In this document: positions 5,373 through 9,730 of the stretch, piece after piece | Layout of the letters: every line of letters begins with the position of its first letter | How positions within the stretch are numbered: the first letter of the stretch is position 1 | DNA from: Lachnospiraceae bacterium | GTDB lineage: Bacteria > Bacillota > Clostridia > Lachnospirales > Lachnospiraceae | DNA length: 9,730 bases | Direction: 5' to 3' | Assembly: GCA_003488965.1 (NCBI GenBank) | Contig: DNJW01000424.1 | Span: forward strand, 1 to 9,730 | Position numbers and translations under genes: made by a program | Notes under the pieces: model-generated | What the model was told of the DNA's origin: nothing | The model's database searches: none | What the model saw: only the letters and a program-made list of their open reading frames with translations

Positions 5373-6971
5373 ATGTATACAGTGGTAGTAGCAGATGATG
5401 AAGAAGAACTGCGGAGGGCCATTATCCGCCGCATTGACTGGGAAAGCATAGGCTTTCGTGTGGTAGGGGAAGCCGAAAACGGGGTGGAGGCTCTGGAACT
5501 GGTGGAAAAAGCAGAACCGGACCTGCTTTTGACAGATATTAAGATGCCGTTCATATCGGGAATTGAACTGGCGAGGCAGGTGAGGGAAATCCGGCCTACG
5601 ACGCAGATTGCTTTTTTAAGCGGATTCGATGAATTCAGCTATGCCCAGCAGGCAATACAGTATAATATTATCAGCTATATGCTTAAACCTATTTCCGTAG
5701 CGGACCTGACAAAGGAACTGGTTTCTATCAAAGAAAAAATCGATAATCTTTTCCAGGATTTCAGGGACAAGCAGCAGAACCGGATGGACAAGTCCAGCTT
5801 TTTGATGCCTCTTTTAATGGACGGCTATCATGCGGAAGATAAGGAAGAGGGGGAAAAGATGCTTATCAGGTCGGCCATCGAAAGCGGCGTACTGAAGGAC
5901 TATAACAATGATTTCCGTTATGCGGTTATCATTACGTCCATACGGGACGAAGGGGGGAAAAACTGTACGGTGCAGGCCCATGTCCATTCGGTAGACAGTA
6001 TTCTGAAAAAATATATGAAGCATGAAAGCTTTTACTGGAATGGGAAGGTGATATCGCTGCTGATTGCGACGCCGGCAGCTTTGGATAAATATATGCATAT
6101 CCTGGTGGGAGATGTAGTACAAAGTACAAAACGGATTATGGGGCTGAACTGTTCCATCGGCGTCAGCAGGGTCATGGACAGGCTGTCCGAGTGCCATGAT
6201 GCCTATATTGAAGCATTAAATGCGCTGGACTATTCGGGAAAGGCGGACAGCGGCGTGCATTATATTACGGATGAGGAGCATGCGGAGGGAATTGACGGTC
6301 AGGAAATACTGAATATTGTGACGGAAGTAGAAGCCCTTATCCGGGGCAGCCAGGGCAGTGAACTGGAGCGGTATCTGGAGGAACTGTTTGACCGGATGCA
6401 GGAGATGCGGGTGTCAAGGGCAAAGGCAAATTATCTTATGGTGCAGCTGCTTGCCTCCGTGTGCAAAATTATTTATGCGGTGGCGGACGGAGAGGAAATA
6501 GAGAGGATACAGAAAAATACCTTGCTGCAAAGTATTGTCTTTCAGGACGGTTCGTTCCGGGAGATGCAGGGCAAGCTTACCGAATTCTGCTTAAGCGCAA
6601 AGGAGATGGTCGGCAGCCAGAGGAAGAAAAGCAGCAGGGTCCTATGTGAAAAGACGCTGCAGATTATAGAATCAGAATTTGGAAACGGAAACATATCCCT
6701 GGTATCAGTCAGCGGCGAAATCGGTGTCAGCCCCAATTATTTAAGCGCTTTGATAAAAAAAGAGACGGGCAAAACCTTTATCGACCTTCTTACCGGAAAG
6801 CGGATGGAAGAGGCGAAGGAACTGCTGATGTGTACTTCCATGAAAATAAAAGAAATTTCGGAAAAATGCGGCTACAGCGACCAGCATTACTTTAGTTATT
6901 GTTTTAAAAAATACAGCGGAGTATCTCCCAATGTGCTGCGGCAGCAGATAAAAGCGGAGGGGAAAGATTGA
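5373..6971 (+). CDS. YesN-type response regulator with AraC-family DNA-binding domain
   Basis: This is a DNA-binding response regulator of 532 residues. The N-terminal receiver domain (about 1-120) has acidic pocket residues Asp8 and Asp9, phosphoacceptor Asp55 in LLTDIKMP, Ser83 and Lys105 in MLKP. A long middle region (about 125-420), typical in length of YesN-type proteins, has no motif I can name. The C-terminal AraC domain has two helix-turn-helix units, about 443-464 (VSGEIGVSPNYLSALIKKE) and 491-516 (IKEISEKCGYSDQHYFSYCF). The start follows AAAGAGG (5360-5366). The stop codon overlaps the TTG start of the kinase gene, so the two are translationally coupled and are almost certainly partners. 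The likely target is the transporter/fucosidase operon upstream, with the direct repeats at 111-157 as a candidate site; this is an inference. Confidence 0.94.
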   Translation: MYTVVVADDEEELRRAIIRRIDWESIGFRVVGEAENGVEALELVEKAEPDLLLTDIKMPFISGIELARQVREIRPTTQIAFLSGFDEFSYAQQAIQYNIISYMLKPISVADLTKELVSIKEKIDNLFQDFRDKQQNRMDKSSFLMPLLMDGYHAEDKEEGEKMLIRSAIESGVLKDYNNDFRYAVIITSIRDEGGKNCTVQAHVHSVDSILKKYMKHESFYWNGKVISLLIATPAALDKYMHILVGDVVQSTKRIMGLNCSIGVSRVMDRLSECHDAYIEALNALDYSGKADSGVHYITDEEHAEGIDGQEILNIVTEVEALIRGSQGSELERYLEELFDRMQEMRVSRAKANYLMVQLLASVCKIIYAVADGEEIERIQKNTLLQSIVFQDGSFREMQGKLTEFCLSAKEMVGSQRKKSSRVLCEKTLQIIESEFGNGNISLVSVSGEIGVSPNYLSALIKKETGKTFIDLLTGKRMEEAKELLMCTSMKIKEISEKCGYSDQHYFSYCFKKYSGVSPNVLRQQIKAEGKD

Positions 6972-8695
6972 AAATTAAAAAAGAAAAAAAAGCATTTACC
7001 ATGCCGTTAGCTTCTGTGATGAACTTGTTTGTGGTAGGGATGGTGCTGGCGGCATTGGCCGGAGGCCTTGTGGTTTTTATTTCCGTATTCCGGCGGTCGG
7101 TGGAGCAGAATGCGGTAATCAGCAGCGAACAGGCAGTGGTTCAGGTATCCAACACGGTACGTAATTATACAGAGGATATGGAAGAGATTATGGATTTGAT
7201 TGAGGAATCCTACCGCCGGGAAAAAGAAGAAAGAGACGGCTTTTTGGAAACGCTGCTCCGCATCAGAAGGGATGTTGTCGCCGTTACCGGATATAACGGA
7301 AAAGGAGAAATGGCAGACTGGTGGACAGGAGATTACCGTTTGAAGGAGAATATATTAAGGAATCTTTCTTATCTGCAAAAGGAAGAGGGCGAGGAAGGAA
7401 GGCTGATGATATCGGAACCTCACGCGGAAACCTTGTTGGAAAATTATTATCCCTGGGTGGTATCCATACGCAAGGATATGGAAACCGGGGACGGGAAAAA
7501 ACATGCGGTGGTGCTGGATGTGCGTTTTTCCCAGATTGCAAATTATGTGGATGCGGTAGGCATCGGACAGCATGGATACTGTTTTATTATGGATAAAAAG
7601 GGGAATATTGTATATCATCCGCAGCAGCAGCTGATTTATTCCGGGTTAAAGTCAGAGCAGACAGATATCCTGACAGAAGCGGAGGATGGTTCGCTGGTGA
7701 AAAAAAACGTGATTTATTCCATCCGGTCGCTGGATAACTGTGACTGGAGAATTGTGGGGGTAAGTTATATTGACGAGCTGGTAACGGGAAGAGTATGGGA
7801 TGCGATTCGGATTTTGCTGGCAGTTATTGCTTTTGTGCTGATTACGGTATTCTTCAGCAGCTCTTTGTTAACTCATATGATTTCCCGTCCCATCCAGAGC
7901 CTGGTCAAGGCAATGAAGGATTTTGAAACCAATGCAGAAGAATTCAGTTACCAGCCTGTGCGAGGCAGCAGGGAGATGCTTGCCTTGTCGGATTCTTTTG
8001 CCCATATGGTGGAACGGATACAGAACCTGATGGAAAAGGTCAGGAAGGAAGAGGTTACTTTGCGGAAAACGGAACTGAAAGCATTGCAGGCACAGATTAA
8101 TCCGCATTTTCTCTATAATACACTGGATGCAATCGGCTGGATGTGCGAAGAGGAAAGGAGCCAGGATGCGGTGGAAATGGTAAATGCCCTGGCAAGGCTG
8201 TTCCGGATTAGCATCAGTAAAGGGCATGAGCTGATTCCTATTGAAAAAGAAGTGGAGCATGCCAGAAGTTATCTGATGATACAGAAATTCCGCTACAAAA
8301 ACCAGTTTACCTATTCTTTTGATATAGAGGAAAAATGCTTGCGGTATTTGTGTAATAAAATTACACTGCAGCCGATTATTGAAAATGCAATTTATCATGG
8401 GATTAACCGGATGGTGGACGAGGGAAAAATTATCATCCGCATTTACGGAGAAGGTAAGGATATTGTATTTTCCGTGTCGGATAACGGAGTCGGAATGAGC
8501 CGGGAAAAATGCGCGAATATTTTGAAAAGCGAACCGGGAGACCAGACAGGTATCGGTATTAAAAATGTAAATGACAGAATCAGGATTTATTTTGGGGAAG
8601 AGTATGGGATTACGATTGAGAGCGAACCGGATGAGGGAACTTGTGTCACCATCCGTATGCCGAAAGTGGAGGGGGACGGATATGAAGCCAAATAG
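6968..8695 (+). CDS. YesM-type membrane sensor histidine kinase (Cache-HAMP-His_kinase)
   Basis: This sensor kinase has 575 residues. It probably starts at TTG 6968, which overlaps the preceding stop codon (TTGA) and has GGAGGGG (6956-6962) five bases before it; the next in-frame ATG, at 7001, would cut into the first membrane segment. Order: membrane segment about 12-36; extracytoplasmic region about 37-278, with a Cache-like stretch (GQHGYCFIMDKKGNIVYHP); second membrane segment about 279-303; HAMP linker about 304-357; His_kinase domain with phosphoacceptor His380 in INPHFLYN; and an ATPase domain with the N box at Glu472-Asn473, DNGVGM at 505-510 and the GIG glycine box at 528-530. It should phosphorylate the adjacent response regulator. 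The gene for a sugar-binding lipoprotein overlaps its end by 14 bases, suggesting ligand input through that protein as well as, or instead of, the Cache domain. Confidence 0.93.
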   Translation: MKIKKEKKAFTMPLASVMNLFVVGMVLAALAGGLVVFISVFRRSVEQNAVISSEQAVVQVSNTVRNYTEDMEEIMDLIEESYRREKEERDGFLETLLRIRRDVVAVTGYNGKGEMADWWTGDYRLKENILRNLSYLQKEEGEEGRLMISEPHAETLLENYYPWVVSIRKDMETGDGKKHAVVLDVRFSQIANYVDAVGIGQHGYCFIMDKKGNIVYHPQQQLIYSGLKSEQTDILTEAEDGSLVKKNVIYSIRSLDNCDWRIVGVSYIDELVTGRVWDAIRILLAVIAFVLITVFFSSSLLTHMISRPIQSLVKAMKDFETNAEEFSYQPVRGSREMLALSDSFAHMVERIQNLMEKVRKEEVTLRKTELKALQAQINPHFLYNTLDAIGWMCEEERSQDAVEMVNALARLFRISISKGHELIPIEKEVEHARSYLMIQKFRYKNQFTYSFDIEEKCLRYLCNKITLQPIIENAIYHGINRMVDEGKIIIRIYGEGKDIVFSVSDNGVGMSREKCANILKSEPGDQTGIGIKNVNDRIRIYFGEEYGITIESEPDEGTCVTIRMPKVEGDGYEAK

Positions 8696-9659
8696 AAAGA
8701 AAAGGTATCCGGTTTTTGCAGTTATGCTTTTGGGCATGCTGCTGTTTTTGACAGGCTGCGGCATGGCAGGAGGTACAGCAGGAAAGCACTATGTGGCGCT
8801 GGTGACCAAGTCCACGGATTCTGCCTTCTGGAAATCGGTTTTTGCGGGAGCCGGGGCTGCGGCAACGGAATATAATCTTCAGATAAGCATGGAGGGACCG
8901 AAGTGGGAAGAGGATTATGAAACCCAAAACAGGATGATAGAGGAAGCGGTGGAGAAAGGGGCAGAGGTCATAGTATTTTCTGCAGTGGATTATAATGCCA
9001 ACAGCAAGGCAATTGATGAAGCGGCAAAAAGAGGTGTCAGGATTGTGGTGATTGACAGCGATGTAAACAGCAGCCAGGTAAGCTGCCGTATCGGAACGGA
9101 TAACAGAGAGGCCGGGAGAATGGCCGGAAAGGCCGCTTTGGAAGCGGAAAGCAATACACTGCATATCGGTATCGTAAATTATGACGTTAATTCGGCTAAC
9201 GGACAGCAGAGGGAAGAGGGCTTCCGGGAAATTGCCGGGGCAGATGCAAGAGTAAAAAGCATGCATACCATCAATGTGGTTTCCACTACGGAGGATGCAA
9301 GAGAGGGAACAGTACAGCTGTTAAAGGAACATCCGGAAATTAATGTTATCGTAACATTTAATGAATGGACCAGTCTGGGAGTGGGATGGGCTATCCGGGA
9401 TTTGGACTTGGCGGAGGAAACCCAGGTAGTTGCGTTTGACAGTAATGTGGTGTCCGTGGGAATGCTGGAAACAGGGGAGGTGGATGCTTTGATTGTGCAG
9501 AATCCTTATGCCATGGGCTATCTGGGGGTGGAAGAAGCCTGCCGTTTAATCAACGGCGGAAATGCCAGCGGTGCGGTTGTCGATACGGCGACTACGTGTG
9601 TAACAAGGGAAAACATGTTCGAACCGGAATGCCAGAGAATGCTGTTTGCATTCGATTGA
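8682..9659 (+). CDS. RbsB-like sugar-binding lipoprotein, probable sensor component
   Basis: This is a type I periplasmic-binding-protein fold of the ribose/galactose class (Peripla_BP_4 type), 325 residues. The ATG at 8682 follows GGAGGGGG (8668-8675) by six bases and gives a lipoprotein signal peptide (MKPNRKKRY, hydrophobic core, LTGC) with Cys26 as the lipid anchor; an earlier in-frame ATG at 8571 would bury this signal and is rejected. Likely sugar-contacting positions by family analogy are Phe49-Trp50, Asp125 or Asp127, Arg177 in QQREEGF, Asp253 in AFDSN and Gln273 in VQNPYAMGYLG. The gene overlaps the kinase by 14 bases, and no matching ATPase or permease gene is seen before the window ends. 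This suggests a receptor that presents sugar to the kinase, as XylFII does for LytS. An uptake role cannot be excluded because the downstream sequence is not visible. Confidence 0.92.
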   Translation: MKPNRKKRYPVFAVMLLGMLLFLTGCGMAGGTAGKHYVALVTKSTDSAFWKSVFAGAGAAATEYNLQISMEGPKWEEDYETQNRMIEEAVEKGAEVIVFSAVDYNANSKAIDEAAKRGVRIVVIDSDVNSSQVSCRIGTDNREAGRMAGKAALEAESNTLHIGIVNYDVNSANGQQREEGFREIAGADARVKSMHTINVVSTTEDAREGTVQLLKEHPEINVIVTFNEWTSLGVGWAIRDLDLAEETQVVAFDSNVVSVGMLETGEVDALIVQNPYAMGYLGVEEACRLINGGNASGAVVDTATTCVTRENMFEPECQRMLFAFD

Positions 9660-9730
9660 TGAATAAATTATGAACAAAAAATGTACAGAACAATAATTTT
9701 TTATACCAAAAGAGTAAGATTTTGTATATC
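9660..9730. other. AT-rich tail without a gene
   Basis: After the last stop codon the sequence is strongly AT-rich. AAAAAAT (9676-9682) and ATTTTTT (9696-9702) could form a weak AU stem, and GAACAAAAAAT (9672-9682) is loosely echoed by GAACAATAATT (9688-9698). There is no GC-rich terminator hairpin within the visible 71 bases, so the operon may continue or end beyond the window. Confidence 0.4.

Noticed and set aside
8571..8681. Upstream in-frame start for the RbsB-like lipoprotein
   Set aside because: It would add 37 residues ahead of a well-formed lipoprotein signal peptide and lies deep inside the kinase coding sequence, whereas 8682 has a strong GGAGG site at proper spacing.
7868..8764. 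Long open frame (298 codons) on the minus strand opposite the kinase gene
   Set aside because: It lies antisense to the catalytic core of a clearly conserved histidine kinase, its translation has no family motif, and it lacks a convincing ribosome-binding site. The same applies to the minus-strand frames at 3345-4022, 4566-5117 and 8646-9266.
9672..9702. Terminator or operator after the last gene
   Set aside because: The only stem is seven A-T pairs with a 13-base loop and would be very weak; the GAACAA repeats are too AT-rich to be distinguished from chance.

Overview
The window reads as a carbohydrate uptake and sensing locus from a Gram-positive, low-to-mid GC Firmicute, most likely a gut Lachnospiraceae-type Clostridia. 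This is inferred from strong GGAGG ribosome-binding sites, lipoprotein-type binding proteins, an ABC sugar importer with no ATPase gene beside it, and a YesM/YesN-type two-component pair. Genus cannot be assigned from the sequence alone. All seven protein genes lie on the + strand.

Layout. Bases 1-241 are a non-coding leader. It holds one end of a repeated palindromic element, an extended hairpin and a pair of 30-bp-spaced direct repeats in front of the first gene. Bases 242-1618 encode a lipoprotein solute-binding protein (SBP family 1 type). Bases 1619-1944 are a non-coding gap with a stable hairpin just after the stop codon and then a ~224-bp imperfect inverted repeat that looks like a MITE or a structured RNA. 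Bases 1945-2871 and 2868-3740 encode the two MalF/MalG-type permeases (ATGA overlap). Bases 3777-5093 encode a cytoplasmic GH29 alpha-L-fucosidase. Bases 5094-5372 hold an intrinsic terminator, further hairpins and a good sigma-A-type promoter. Bases 5373-6971 (AraC-type response regulator), 6968-8695 (Cache/HAMP sensor histidine kinase) and 8682-9659 (RbsB-like sugar-binding lipoprotein) form an overlapping three-gene operon. The final 71 bases are AT-rich and end before any further gene.

How the parts fit together. The importer probably brings in a fucose-containing oligosaccharide, using a shared ATPase encoded elsewhere, and the intracellular GH29 enzyme releases fucose from it. The second operon looks like a three-component sensor: a surface sugar-binding lipoprotein, a membrane kinase with its own extracytoplasmic domain, and a DNA-binding response regulator that probably controls the transporter/fucosidase operon. 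This resembles in principle the described XylFII-LytS-YesN xylose sensor of clostridia. The sugar and the regulatory link are inferences.

The least ordinary sequence is non-coding: the 224-bp palindromic element between the binding-protein and permease genes, the matching 18-bp arm at the left edge of the window, and the repeats upstream of the first gene.
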